A stretch of 25,412 bases of DNA, taken from Gammaproteobacteria bacterium. GTDB taxonomy: Bacteria; Pseudomonadota; Gammaproteobacteria; JAABTG01. Within the stretch, counting starts at the first letter, position 1, and each line of letters opens with the position of its first letter. The stretch spans positions 1 through 25,412 of the forward strand of contig JASJBY010000014.1 in assembly GCA_030066245.1 (NCBI GenBank), given 5' to 3'. The notes beneath the pieces were generated by a model that did not search any database, was not told the DNA's origin, and saw only the letters and a list, made by a program, of their open reading frames with translations. Positions 1-8,030 of the stretch are shown here, piece by piece. Made by a program: the position numbers and the translations under genes.

Positions 1-735
1 CACGTGCTGGTGCTCGGCGGCGAGCGGGGATACGCCGGGGCTCCACGCATGGCGGGAGAGGCCGCTGCCCGTTGTGGTGCCGGCCTGGTGAGTGTGGCGC
101 TGCGATCGACGAGCGCAGGCGGCTGCTGGTCATGCCCGGAGCTGATGTGCCGAGCTGTCGAAGCGCCTGACGACCTTGCTTCGCTAATCGCCCGGGCCAG
201 CGTGGTGGCCGTGGGGCCGGGTCTGGGACAGCAGGATTGGGGAAAGGCGATGCTCGGTGCGGCACTGGCCGGCGGCCGGCCGCTGGTGGTGGACGCTGAC
301 GGGCTTAACCTGCTGGCAACTCAACCGCTGCGGCGAGAGGACTGGGTGTTAACGCCTCATCCGGGCGAAGCGGCCCGCTTGCTAAACTCGACGCCCGACG
401 AGATTCAAGCCGACCGCTTCGCTGCCGTGGCCGAAATGCGGAAGCGCTACGGTGGCGTGATTGTCCTGAAGGGCCCTGGCACGCTGGTGCTTGCGGCCGA
501 GGAGCCGGTCGCCATATGCCGCCTGGGAAATCCGGGGATGGCCACCGGTGGCATGGGTGATGTTCTCTGCGGTGTCATCGCCGCGTTACTGGCCCAGGGG
601 GTGGCGGCCGGTGCCGCGGCGCGATTGGGGGTTTGGCTGCATGCCCGTGCCGCGGACCTCGCCGCGACGGACGGAGAGCGCGGGCTGCTCGCCACGGATC
701 TGCTTCCCCATCTGCGTCGCCTGGTGAATCCCTGA
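1..735 (+). CDS. nnr: ADP/ATP-dependent NAD(P)H-hydrate dehydratase, C-terminal part (5' end cut by window)
   Basis: The protein repairs NAD(P)H hydrates by ATP- or ADP-dependent dehydration. The reading frame is already open at base 1 and its first residues (HVLVLGGERG) match the glycine-rich start of the dehydratase (carbohydrate-kinase-like) domain, so upstream sequence is missing. Visible family motifs are GPGLGQQDWG, VDADGLNLL, LTPHPGEAARLL, VLKGPGTL and GNPGMATGGMGDVLCG; the last carries the conserved catalytic Asp. In E. coli and many relatives the same domain is the C-terminal half of a fused epimerase/dehydratase encoded directly before tsaE, which is also the neighbour here, so the bifunctional form is likely, but the N-terminal epimerase half lies outside the window. 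It ends in TGA, with 3 bp before the tsaE start. Confidence 0.93.
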   Translation, partial: HVLVLGGERGYAGAPRMAGEAAARCGAGLVSVALRSTSAGGCWSCPELMCRAVEAPDDLASLIARASVVAVGPGLGQQDWGKAMLGAALAGGRPLVVDADGLNLLATQPLRREDWVLTPHPGEAARLLNSTPDEIQADRFAAVAEMRKRYGGVIVLKGPGTLVLAAEEPVAICRLGNPGMATGGMGDVLCGVIAALLAQGVAAGAAARLGVWLHARAADLAATDGERGLLATDLLPHLRRLVNP

Positions 736-738
736 AAG

Positions 739-1245
739 GTGGTGGCCAGCGGGGCTTCTTTTTCGATGATCCTGGGCGATGAGCACGCAATGGAGGTGCT
801 CGGCTCTCGTCTTGCCCGCGTATTGACAGGCGCTCTGGTCGTCTATCTCTGCGGTGACCTGGGTACGGGCAAGACCACCCTGGTGCGGGCCATCCTCAGG
901 GCACTGGGCTACAGAGGTCCGGTGAAGAGTCCGACTTATACCCTGGTGGAAATCTATCGCTGCGCCGGGCAACGGGTCTATCACTTCGACCTCTATCGCC
1001 TGGCCGACCCCGAAGAGTTGGAGTTCATGGGTGCGCGGGACTATTTTGGCGAGAACGCCCTGTGTCTGGTGGAATGGCCTGAGCGGGGCCGGGGCAGTCT
1101 GCCGGCGGCTGACGTGATGGTGACCCTGGAGTATTGGCAGAGTGGCAGACGCTGTCACCTGCAGGCCGTCGAAGAGGGGGGCCGGGCAGCTTTGGCCGGG
1201 TTCCAGCCCCCAGCCGGAGTTGGGGTGCGCCGCAACGGTGCTTGA
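739..1245 (+). CDS. tsaE: tRNA threonylcarbamoyladenosine biosynthesis ATPase TsaE
   Basis: TsaE is the small P-loop ATPase that works with TsaB and TsaD to make N6-threonylcarbamoyladenosine at position 37 of ANN-reading tRNAs. The Walker A motif GDLGTGKTT is present, followed by the diagnostic stretch SPTYTLVEIY, then YHFDLYRLADPEELEFMG and CLVEWPERG. Length (168 residues from the GTG at 739) is slightly above the usual 150-160. The start is uncertain: GTG at 739 and GTG at 742 lie beside a weak AAAGG, while the ATG at 766 would give a family-like N terminus but has no visible ribosome binding site. It follows nnr by 3 bp and precedes amiB, the standard gammaproteobacterial order. Confidence 0.93.
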   Translation: MVASGASFSMILGDEHAMEVLGSRLARVLTGALVVYLCGDLGTGKTTLVRAILRALGYRGPVKSPTYTLVEIYRCAGQRVYHFDLYRLADPEELEFMGARDYFGENALCLVEWPERGRGSLPAADVMVTLEYWQSGRRCHLQAVEEGGRAALAGFQPPAGVGVRRNGA

Positions 1246-1371
1246 GCCAACCCGTACACACCCGCTGCTGTGGTCTCTGGCGTTTTCTTTGCGGTAGCCT
1301 GGAAGGCGCGACGGCGATTCTGTGGCTGATGCTTAGGTTATTCTACTATCTCACTAAAAAATAAGATAAAC

Positions 1372-1400
1372 TTGAAAAATGTTTCGCCCGTGCTAAGAAT
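1372..1400 (+). promoter_or_regulatory. Putative sigma-70 promoter of amiB, with AT-rich upstream tract
   Basis: TTGAAA (1372-1377) is followed after 16 bp by TAAGAA (1394-1399), which carries the extended -10 dinucleotide TG at 1391-1392. An unusually AT-rich tract covers about 1337-1380 in an otherwise GC-rich region and could act as an UP element. The amiB ATG is 31 bp downstream. This is a pattern match only. Confidence 0.45.
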
Positions 1401-1430
1401 AGGCTTTGAGTGTGCGGGAGACGGCCTGTC

Positions 1431-2729
1431 ATGAAAACACCAAGCACAATTCTCCTGTTGCTTATCGCCGCCGCCGGCCATGCGGCCCCTGTGGCGGTGC
1501 AGAACCTGCGCATGTGGCAGGCGCCGGATGAGACACGCCTGGTATTTGACATCGCGGCTCCCGTTGAGCACACGGTGTTCACGCTCGCCTCACCGGACCG
1601 CGTCGTCATCGACCTGAAGAACGCCAGCCTGAGCCGGCCTCTGGCTCAGCCTACCGTCGAAGACAAGGTGCTGGCTGAAATCCGCTCCGCGGTGAGGGCC
1701 AATGGCGATCTCCGGGTCGTGCTGGACCTGAAAACCCGGGTACGTCCGAAAAGCTTTCTGCTACGGCCCAACCGCAGCTATGGTCACCGGTTGGTGCTGG
1801 ACCTTCGCAAAGGAGATGGGCGGGTTTCGCCTCGCAGGGCCTCGGCCTGGCAGGGTCGAGGCAAGCTGCGAGACGTGGTCGTTGCCATCGACGCCGGCCA
1901 CGGAGGCGAAGACCCAGGGGCCACGGGGCGACGCGGAACCCGCGAAAAGGACGTGGTCCTGGCGATTGCCCGGGAGCTGGAGCGCCAAATGAAGCGCGAG
2001 CCCGGAATGCGACCCGTGATGGTCCGCACCGGGGATTACTACATTCGCCTGCGCAAGCGCATCGAAATTGCTCGAGCGGAGCGGGCTGATCTCTTCGTGT
2101 CGATCCATGCGGATGCTTTCCGGGATCGCCGGGTGAAGGGCTCGTCCGTATATGCGCTGTCCCAGAACGGGGCCACCAGCGAGGCGGCGCGCTGGCTCGC
2201 CGAGCGCGAGAACTCGGCGGACCTGATCGGCGGCGTAAGCCTTGATGACAAGGATGACCTGCTTGCCTCGGTGCTGCTCGATTTGTCCCAGACTGCGACC
2301 ATAGAAGCGAGTCTGGACGTGGGGGACGAGGTGCTGGACGGGCTGAAACAGCTCGGGAAGACCCACAAGCCGCGGGTGCAGCAGGCGGGGTTTGCGGTCC
2401 TGAAGTCCCCGGACATACCTTCCATCCTGGTAGAGACGGCATTTATCTCAAATCCCCAGGAGGAGAAGCGACTGCGCGATCCCCGGCATCAGCGCCGGCT
2501 TGCCACCGCCATTCTCAAGGGGGTGCGCACCTACTTCCGAACTCACGCGCCCCCGGGCACGTTTCTTGCCGCCCGCGAACATATCATCGAGCGGGGCGAC
2601 ACCTTGTCGGAAATTGCTGCCCGTTACGGCGTCAGTCTGAAGACGTTGCAGCTTGCCAACCAGATCAAGAACAGCAACCGCTTGAAGGTCGGCGAGGTTC
2701 TGCACATCCCTGGCGGGCGGGGAAGCTGA
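1431..2729 (+). CDS. amiB: N-acetylmuramoyl-L-alanine amidase (AMIN - Amidase_3 - LysM)
   Basis: This periplasmic zinc amidase cleaves the lactyl-amide bond between MurNAc and the stem peptide during daughter-cell separation. From the ATG at 1431 it has 432 residues: a signal peptide (MKTPSTILLLLIAAAGHAA), an AMIN domain to about residue 120, an Amidase_3 catalytic domain at roughly 150-370, and a C-terminal LysM domain containing IERGDTLSEIAARYGVS. Zinc-site motifs are all present: IDAGHGGEDPGA, GTREKDVVLA, FVSIHADAF and ILVETAFISNP. The start is chosen because it opens directly on the signal peptide and GGGAG lies 10 bp upstream; an in-frame GTG at 1410 would spoil the signal sequence. Synteny (nnr-tsaE-amiB) and the LysM tail favour AmiB over AmiA/AmiC. 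EnvC- or NlpD-type activators are expected partners but are not encoded here. Confidence 0.94.
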   Translation: MKTPSTILLLLIAAAGHAAPVAVQNLRMWQAPDETRLVFDIAAPVEHTVFTLASPDRVVIDLKNASLSRPLAQPTVEDKVLAEIRSAVRANGDLRVVLDLKTRVRPKSFLLRPNRSYGHRLVLDLRKGDGRVSPRRASAWQGRGKLRDVVVAIDAGHGGEDPGATGRRGTREKDVVLAIARELERQMKREPGMRPVMVRTGDYYIRLRKRIEIARAERADLFVSIHADAFRDRRVKGSSVYALSQNGATSEAARWLAERENSADLIGGVSLDDKDDLLASVLLDLSQTATIEASLDVGDEVLDGLKQLGKTHKPRVQQAGFAVLKSPDIPSILVETAFISNPQEEKRLRDPRHQRRLATAILKGVRTYFRTHAPPGTFLAAREHIIERGDTLSEIAARYGVSLKTLQLANQIKNSNRLKVGEVLHIPGGRGS

Positions 2730-3138
2730 GCCCAGCAGGAATCAATCCTGTCGCGGGTCGCCGAGAACTGCGAGATGGGCGCTTTGGGCGCGCGTCTCGG
2801 GTGCCGGCCCCGGGAGCAGCCAGGTTCGCCGAAACCGAATAAGCCGCTCCACGAAACACGACGCCCGAGCCGGGGAGTAGCGACGGCACCGCTCATCTTG
2901 CAGGTCCACGGCACGCCACGACCAGCGTGCCAGCTTGGCCGCACTAGCATTCTCCGGAGGGCCGTTGGGCTGCGCCTCGCCCTTGGTTTGGCGAGAAGCG
3001 GCGATGCGGATCAACAATCGTCCATGCGCCCCCCGGCCACATAGGCCGTGGCGCCAACGCCCTTCACGGGCGCCCACTCAGGGGCTCACCTGCCCGTGAC
3101 CGACTCTTGCGTGCAGCTCTTAAGCGCGTGCAGCCGTT
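2730..3138. other. 409-bp stretch without a convincing gene
   Basis: This gap follows amiB where many relatives carry mutL. Short open frames exist on both strands (for example 2742-3077 on the minus strand) but have biased, low-complexity Arg/Ala/Pro-rich translations, no good ribosome binding site and no recognisable motif. A weak hairpin (CAGGA-atcaa-TCCTG) lies just after the amiB stop, and a 9-bp direct repeat GCGTGCAGC occurs near 3110-3134. I see no tRNA, CRISPR or IS end. It may hold degenerate sequence. Confidence 0.5.
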
Positions 3139-3654
3139 TCAGGGGAAGGCCGGCACCGTTGGCTCAGTGCCTTCGATCTCCGCTTCCGGATGGTGTTTCT
3201 TAATCAGTTCGGAAAGCTCTTCGACCCTGGTTTTCGGCACGTCGATGATGAAGAGCAGCTGCCCCGCGTCAATGGCGGCCTGGAATTCCTTCAACTGGGA
3301 GTTGGGTACATCCGCCCCTATCATGCTGGATACCCAGGCGCCCACACCGGCACCGGCGAGGCTCAGCCCGAGTATCGCCCCACCTCCCAAGACGAGTCCC
3401 GCCGGGGGAAACGACACGGCGACGATGCCCGCCAGCAGCCCGGTTGCCCCGCCCACAGCCAATCCCCGTTCCAGGGCAGGGACGAAATCGCTCTCCTGCA
3501 GCAGGTTTGCCTCCGGAAGGTTCTTTTCCTCAAGCGCGTGATGGTCTTTAGCGGCGATGTGGATGTGGCGCTCCTCAATTCTTGCCAGAAGAAGCTCGTC
3601 CACGATCTGCGTAGCGCTGTCAATAGTGGGTACCAGGAAGTAAAGCCTGCGCAT
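3139..3654 (-). CDS. DUF1269 family membrane-associated protein, function unknown
   Basis: The 171-residue protein matches what I know of the DUF1269 family: an N-terminal MRRLYFLVPTIDSA segment, a middle part with LLLARIEERHIH and LLQESDFVPALERG, then a long glycine/alanine-rich hydrophobic stretch (about residues 64-112) that probably forms a membrane hairpin, and a C-terminal VDELSELI-like segment. No catalytic motif is visible and the function is unknown. The start is the ATG at 3654, supported by GAGGAG about 8 bp upstream on the minus strand; the frame stays open to 3807 but that extension has no ribosome site and looks non-coding. It stands alone downstream of hflD, with about 180 bp between. 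Confidence 0.85.
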   Translation of the reverse strand: MRRLYFLVPTIDSATQIVDELLLARIEERHIHIAAKDHHALEEKNLPEANLLQESDFVPALERGLAVGGATGLLAGIVAVSFPPAGLVLGGGAILGLSLAGAGVGAWVSSMIGADVPNSQLKEFQAAIDAGQLLFIIDVPKTRVEELSELIKKHHPEAEIEGTEPTVPAFP

Positions 3655-3837
3655 GGTCTTGCTCCTCAGGTGGTGACTGCCTTTATCGTTATTGACAACT
3701 ACTAGCTTAGACCACGGAGCCCGGTCCAGGCTCGCCCCCATCCTGGGACCGAAGCGGATTGTACGTAACAGAAACGCCACATTGGCGCGGGCTGCCGGAA
3801 CCATCACCAGACGCCCTTCAACGTGACTGCAAAGCCT

Positions 3838-4455
3838 CTACAACAGCTCCTCGGCTGTCTGAAGGATGCGTCGGCGCTGTAGAAGCAGGCTCAGGCGCGT
3901 CCCGCCGCACTGTCGCCACAGCACGGTCGAGCGCATGCCTGCGAGCAGCAGGGCGCGAATGCGGGCGGCGTTCTCGGGGTTGCTGAGGATGCTGGGCTCA
4001 CCTTTTACCATGATGCGCGGGGATAGGGTGCTCACGGTACGCGTGTACAGGTCGGCGAGATTGGAAATCACGTTTGGATGGGTGCTGGAGAAGTGCTGCG
4101 CCTGGGACGCGGCCGTCTCAATCCCCTGCCGAAGGGTCCGCAGCAATTCAGCGCGCTTGACCAGCTTTCTCTCCAGGTGCAGAAGGCTGACCGCGTAACG
4201 CACCACCTCCCGATCCCGCGAGCGGCTCGAGCGGCCCAGCTCCTTGAGCAAGGAGGTCAGGCCGGTCGCCAGGCCTGCAGCCCCACCGAACACGGACTCC
4301 ACATCCTGAGCGTCGATGGCGAGAACGCTCTCTATGCTGACCGTGAGGGGTGCGCTGTCTGCGAGACCTCGGTGAGCCACCTGCCTCACCAGCGAGCAAG
4401 CCTGGAAGATACCGGCCAGCGCCAGAACTCGGTCGCGGTGCCTCCGGGCGCTCAC
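3838..4455 (-). CDS. hflD: High-frequency lysogenization protein HflD homologue
   Basis: The 205-residue product aligns with E. coli HflD (213 residues): VLALAGIFQACSLVRQVAH near the N terminus, then VESVFGGAAGLATGL, SLLHLERKL, LSPRIMVKGEP and ALLAGMRSTVLWRQCGG. HflD is a peripheral inner-membrane protein named for its effect on phage lambda CII stability; its housekeeping role is poorly defined. The start is a GTG at 4455 that shares four bases (GTGA) with the mnmA stop, so it is probably translationally coupled to mnmA. The open frame runs further upstream inside mnmA but that part is out of family. The mnmA-hflD pairing is typical of gammaproteobacteria; purB, which often follows, is absent. 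Confidence 0.9.
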   Translation of the reverse strand: MSARRHRDRVLALAGIFQACSLVRQVAHRGLADSAPLTVSIESVLAIDAQDVESVFGGAAGLATGLTSLLKELGRSSRSRDREVVRYAVSLLHLERKLVKRAELLRTLRQGIETAASQAQHFSSTHPNVISNLADLYTRTVSTLSPRIMVKGEPSILSNPENAARIRALLLAGMRSTVLWRQCGGTRLSLLLQRRRILQTAEELL

Positions 4456-5579
4456 TGGGGGTCTCGAAAGCTGCGTGCAATGACACCGCCGCCCAGGCAT
4501 TCGTCGCCCCGGTAGAAAACAATCGACTGGCCCGGTGTCACGGCGCGCTGGGGCTCGGCAAAGACCACCTGGCACGCATCCTCGGTGGTACACAGGACGC
4601 GGCAGGCCTGGTCGGTCTGACGGTAGCGCACCTTGGCGGTGCATTCCCAGTTGCGGTCTGGTGCGTGGCCGGCAACCCACGAGAGACCCGTCGCTCGCAG
4701 AGCCCGCCTGTAGAGACGCGGATTCTTGTTTCCCTGGGCGACAATCAGGGCATTGGACTCCAGATCCTTTTCCACCACAAACCAGGGCGAGCTGCTCGCG
4801 TCGCGACGGCCGCCGATCCCGAGGCCCTTGCGCTGACCGAGCGTGTAAAACATGAGTCCCTGGTGGGTGCCGAGGACACAGCCTTCGGTATCGCGAATCT
4901 CTCCCGGCTGGGGGGGCAGGTAACGTTCAAGGAAAGCGCGGAAAGGACGCTCGCCGATGAAGCAGATGCCAGTGCTGTCCTTCTTTGCGTGCACTCGCAG
5001 GCCGGCTGCAATGGCAAGGCGCCGAACCGCCGGCTTGGAGAATTCTCCCAGCGGGAACAGGCTGCGGGACAGCTCATTCTGGCCCAGGGTGTAGAGGAAG
5101 TAACTCTGATCCTTGTCTGGATCCCGGCCCTTGAGCAACCGGTACTGAGCCCCACGGCGGACGGTCCGCGCATAGTGTCCGGTGGCGATGCGCTCTCCGC
5201 CCAGCGCCAGCGCATGCTCCAGGAATGCCCGGAACTTGATCTCCTGGTTGCACAGGACATCGGGATTGGGCGTGCGCCCCGCCCTATGCTCGGCGAGGAA
5301 ATGAATGAACACGCGGTCCCAGTACTCGGCGGCGAAGTTCACGCGTGCGAGGGGAACATCCAGTGCGGCACATGTATCTTCAGCGTCCGCCAGGTCATCG
5401 GCCGCAGCGCACTGGCCGTCCAGGTCGTCCTCTTCCCAGTTCTTCATGAACAGGGCCTGCACCCGGTAGCCCTGCTGCTTCAGCAGCAGAGCGGCCACCG
5501 CGGAGTCGACGCCGCCGGATAGTCCCACCACGACCGACTCTGGGTCGGAGCGTGGGTCAGTACGCAGTGGGCGGGTCAT
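4452..5579 (-). CDS. mnmA: tRNA-specific 2-thiouridylase MnmA
   Basis: MnmA adenylates and thiolates U34 of tRNA-Lys, -Glu and -Gln to give s2U, taking sulfur from the Tus relay. The 375-residue protein (E. coli 368) has the PP-loop SGGVDSA at residues 21-27, the catalytic cysteines Cys110 (PDVLCNQEIKF) and Cys206 (STGICFIGERPF), MFYTLGQRKGLGIGG, and the C-terminal beta-barrel region with PGQSIVFYRGDECLGGG. The ATG at 5579 begins a short N-terminal extension of about 15 residues before the PP-loop strand. It is the first gene of a two-gene unit with hflD, whose start overlaps its stop by four bases. A TATAAT box sits about 38 bp upstream. Confidence 0.96.
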   Translation of the reverse strand: MTRPLRTDPRSDPESVVVGLSGGVDSAVAALLLKQQGYRVQALFMKNWEEDDLDGQCAAADDLADAEDTCAALDVPLARVNFAAEYWDRVFIHFLAEHRAGRTPNPDVLCNQEIKFRAFLEHALALGGERIATGHYARTVRRGAQYRLLKGRDPDKDQSYFLYTLGQNELSRSLFPLGEFSKPAVRRLAIAAGLRVHAKKDSTGICFIGERPFRAFLERYLPPQPGEIRDTEGCVLGTHQGLMFYTLGQRKGLGIGGRRDASSSPWFVVEKDLESNALIVAQGNKNPRLYRRALRATGLSWVAGHAPDRNWECTAKVRYRQTDQACRVLCTTEDACQVVFAEPQRAVTPGQSIVFYRGDECLGGGVIARSFRDPQ

Positions 5580-5617
5580 GGTTCTCAGGGAGCGTCGAGA
5601 TCGCAGGTTAATCTCAC

Positions 5618-5623
5618 ATTATA
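5618..5623 (-). promoter_or_regulatory. Putative -10 element of the mnmA-hflD promoter
   Basis: Read on the minus strand this is a perfect TATAAT, 38 bp before the mnmA ATG. The region 16-19 bp further upstream offers only a poor -35 (CACCGC or GTCACC), so it would be a weak or activated promoter. The call rests on the -10 match and its position. Confidence 0.4.
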
Positions 5624-5749
5624 CGCCCGCGCTTCGGCAGGCGGTGACTCGTTTTCTGGTGACTCGAGAAGTGGCGACCAGGCCTAGAAATGTGAGCTGA
5701 TTCTTGGTCCGGCCCTGGCGCGCACGGGCGCTGATGCGCGGACGCTGCA

Positions 5750-6265
5750 CTAACGCCTGGACGGGCCCCCGGACAGGGCATCCAGCACGTTCCAGTAGGA
5801 GACGATGCCGAGGAAGCGTTTCGGCTTCTCCTCCTCGACCACCGGAAGCGTGCTGTGGGTGTGGTAGAGCAGGAGCAGCGCTTCCATCAACTGGGTGCTG
5901 GGATGGACGACCACAGGCTGGCCGTGCAGATATTGGCTGATGGGGTGGTCCTGGATGTCGTGGAGCTTCCTCTGCACCAGGTCTCCCACCAGCTGTGCGG
6001 CCAGCTCCCGCATCCTGTCACGAAAATCGTCGAGGCTGTCGTGCACGAAGCTCAGGTCCAGTATGCCGTTTCTCGCGGTGGCTGCCCCGGGCAGGAGCAG
6101 CTCAACGAGACGATGTACGCCGAACAGTCCAGTCAGCGTTCCCCCGTCGTCGAGTATCGGTACGATTAGCAGGCGACGGTTGACCAGCTCGTGCACGGCA
6201 CGCATCACCGTGTCGCTTTCTCTCAGCGTGACCGCTGCGGGCTTCATGACCGACGCAACGGTCAT
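5750..6265 (-). CDS. Two-CBS-domain protein, probable accessory or regulator of the NhaD antiporter
   Basis: The 171-residue cytoplasmic protein is built from two CBS domains. The first (about residues 1-60) starts MTVASVMKPAAVTLRESDTV and includes RRLLIVPILDDGGTLTGLFG; the second (about 110-171) includes PVVVHPSTQLMEALLLLYHT and STLPVVEEEKPKRFLGIVSY. A helical linker of about 45 residues separates them. CBS pairs commonly bind adenine nucleotides and tune enzymes or transporters. The ATG is 4 bp after the nhaD stop, so the two are almost certainly co-transcribed and perhaps translationally coupled; AAGG overlaps the nhaD stop but is very close to the ATG. No effector domain is fused, so its action on NhaD is inference. 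Confidence 0.85.
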   Translation of the reverse strand: MTVASVMKPAAVTLRESDTVMRAVHELVNRRLLIVPILDDGGTLTGLFGVHRLVELLLPGAATARNGILDLSFVHDSLDDFRDRMRELAAQLVGDLVQRKLHDIQDHPISQYLHGQPVVVHPSTQLMEALLLLYHTHSTLPVVEEEKPKRFLGIVSYWNVLDALSGGPSRR

Positions 6266-6269
6266 GGCC

Positions 6270-7715
6270 TTAGAAACGGTCGGCGTTAACCCACATGTGG
6301 GCTATGATGCTGGCCACATAGCCGAGGGCGATGGCCGGCGTCCACTTCAGGTGGCCGAAGAAAGTGTATTTGCCGCGTGCTTGCCCCATCAGCGCCACCC
6401 CGGCCGCGGAGCCGATGGAAAGCATGCTGCCGCCGACGCCAGCCGTGAGTGTTACCAGCAGCCACTGGCCTTCCGACATGACCGGATTCATGGTCAGCAC
6501 GGCGAACATGACTGGAATATTGTCCACGATGGCGGAAAGCACGCCCACCATGATGTTGGCCGGGGTCGCCAGGAAAGGATCGCTCAGCCCGAGGGTCGTC
6601 CCCCAGTCGGTGTACATCGCCTGGGACGCAAGAGCCAGGTAACCCATCTGCCCCAGAGCTCCCACGCACAATACCACGCCGTAGAAGAAGAGCAGCGTGT
6701 CCCACTCGGCCCGGGCGATCTTGTTGAAAACATCGAAAGGCACAAAATCGCCCAGCTCACCGTGGTCCTGGTCCGCGTCTTTCATGTCAACGGCAGGGTA
6801 GTGGCTTTTCTTCAGGTAGTAACCGAAGAACTGGAGATACGCCAGCCCGGTCATCATGCCCACCATCGGGGGGAGATGCAGAAAGTTGTGAAAGCTGACA
6901 GCGGTGGCGATGGTGGCCAGGAACAGACCCATGATGACGTAGGCGCCACGTTTAAGCTGCACCGTCTCATCGACGGCTCTGGGAGAGACCTTGGGTACGG
7001 CGAAGTGCATGATGGCCGCAGGTATCACATAGTTGACCACAGATGGGATGACCAGGTTGAAGAAGGTCCAGAAATCCACAATGCCTTTCTGCCAGACCAT
7101 CAGTGTGGTGATGTCGCCGAAGGGGCTGAAGGCACCGCCGGCGTTGGCGGCGACCACGATGTTGATGGCGCCCAGTCCCACGAAGCGAGGGTTGTCCGCG
7201 CCCACTGCCATTATGACCGCGCACATGAGAAGTGCCGTGGTCAGGTTGTCGGCGATGGGTGACAGGAAGAAGGCAATCCAGCCTGTGATCCAGAACAGTT
7301 GCCGGTAGCTGAAGCCCTTGCGGACCAGCCACGCTCGCAATGCATCGAAGACCTGCCGTTCGTCCATGGCGTTGATGTACGTCATGGCCACGAGCAAAAA
7401 CAGGAACAGCTCGGCGTACTCCAGGATGTTGTGCCGGACGGCTTCCTCGGCGGCGTGCAGCTGCCCGTTGGCGGTGTAGACGAAGGCCACCATGCCCCAC
7501 ATGATGCCAGCGGCCAGGATCACCGGCTTGGACTTGCGCAGGTCGGTGAATTCTTCCGCCATGACCACCGCGTAAGCGACTACGAAAATGAGCAAAGCCG
7601 CGAAGCCGACACCGTGACTGGTCAGGTCGATGAAGGTGCCGGCGGACCCGGCAGCAGAGGCTTGGCTGCACCACAGAGAGCCCAGTACAGCCGCGACGGA
7701 GAGCAACGTTTTCAA
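6270..7715 (-). CDS. nhaD: Na+/H+ antiporter, NhaD type
   Basis: The 481-residue integral membrane protein belongs to the ion-transporter superfamily group that holds NhaD, which exports Na+ (or Li+) in exchange for protons and supports growth in salt or alkali. It has many hydrophobic helices and conserved polar membrane segments such as FFLSPIADNLTTALLMCAV, NAGGAFSPFGDITTLMVWQ and SAIVDNIPVMFAVLTMNP. The N terminus (to about residue 22) looks like a cleavable signal or extra helix. The start is TTG at 7715, supported by AAGGAG six bases upstream. The CBS gene follows after 4 bp. The family call is firm; ion specificity cannot be read from sequence. Confidence 0.93.
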   Translation of the reverse strand: MKTLLSVAAVLGSLWCSQASAAGSAGTFIDLTSHGVGFAALLIFVVAYAVVMAEEFTDLRKSKPVILAAGIMWGMVAFVYTANGQLHAAEEAVRHNILEYAELFLFLLVAMTYINAMDERQVFDALRAWLVRKGFSYRQLFWITGWIAFFLSPIADNLTTALLMCAVIMAVGADNPRFVGLGAINIVVAANAGGAFSPFGDITTLMVWQKGIVDFWTFFNLVIPSVVNYVIPAAIMHFAVPKVSPRAVDETVQLKRGAYVIMGLFLATIATAVSFHNFLHLPPMVGMMTGLAYLQFFGYYLKKSHYPAVDMKDADQDHGELGDFVPFDVFNKIARAEWDTLLFFYGVVLCVGALGQMGYLALASQAMYTDWGTTLGLSDPFLATPANIMVGVLSAIVDNIPVMFAVLTMNPVMSEGQWLLVTLTAGVGGSMLSIGSAAGVALMGQARGKYTFFGHLKWTPAIALGYVASIIAHMWVNADRF

Positions 7716-8030
7716 GGTAAACTCCTTTCTTGTTGGTTATCGCGCCGAGTCTGGCGACGGCCGGCCTCTTCCGGGACGGTTAGAAACCCACAGGGTTTAC
7801 TCCGCGGCTGAGGGCAGAATCGCGGTTTCCCGCACGCTGACCGACCGAACTGGAGAATCGGGGCAGCTCGAGGCGCTGGCTGGCGGCTGGCAGTGGCAGG
7901 CGCCAGCCCCATGCGTGCCGACGAGCCATACCGGAAATGGTCGCATACTTGGAATCGCGGATGCTACCCCCAGCGACCCAGGAGCGCCCCGGGGGCCTTC
8001 AGGAGCCGCTGGCAAGCACTTGACGGCCCG
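7716..8030 (-). other. nhaD upstream region (315 bp), no gene, with a hairpin at 7784-7798
   Basis: No credible coding frame is visible between yhdP and nhaD. On the nhaD strand the leader holds a perfect 6-bp stem with a 3-nt loop (AAACCC-TGT-GGGTTT, 7784-7798), GC-rich palindromic blocks (GGCCGGCC near 7760) and then the AAGGAG ribosome site. No convincing -35/-10 pair was found. Sodium-responsive riboswitches precede some antiporter genes, but I could not match a consensus by eye. Confidence 0.45.

Noticed and set aside
4350..5522. Long open frame on the + strand (390 codons) inside mnmA and hflD
   Set aside because: It is antisense to mnmA, whose family motifs are unmistakable; the translation shows no motif and the openness follows from GC-rich codon structure.
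5895..7262. 455-codon open frame on the + strand
   Set aside because: Antisense to nhaD and the CBS gene; His/Gly-rich, non-protein-like translation with no ribosome site.
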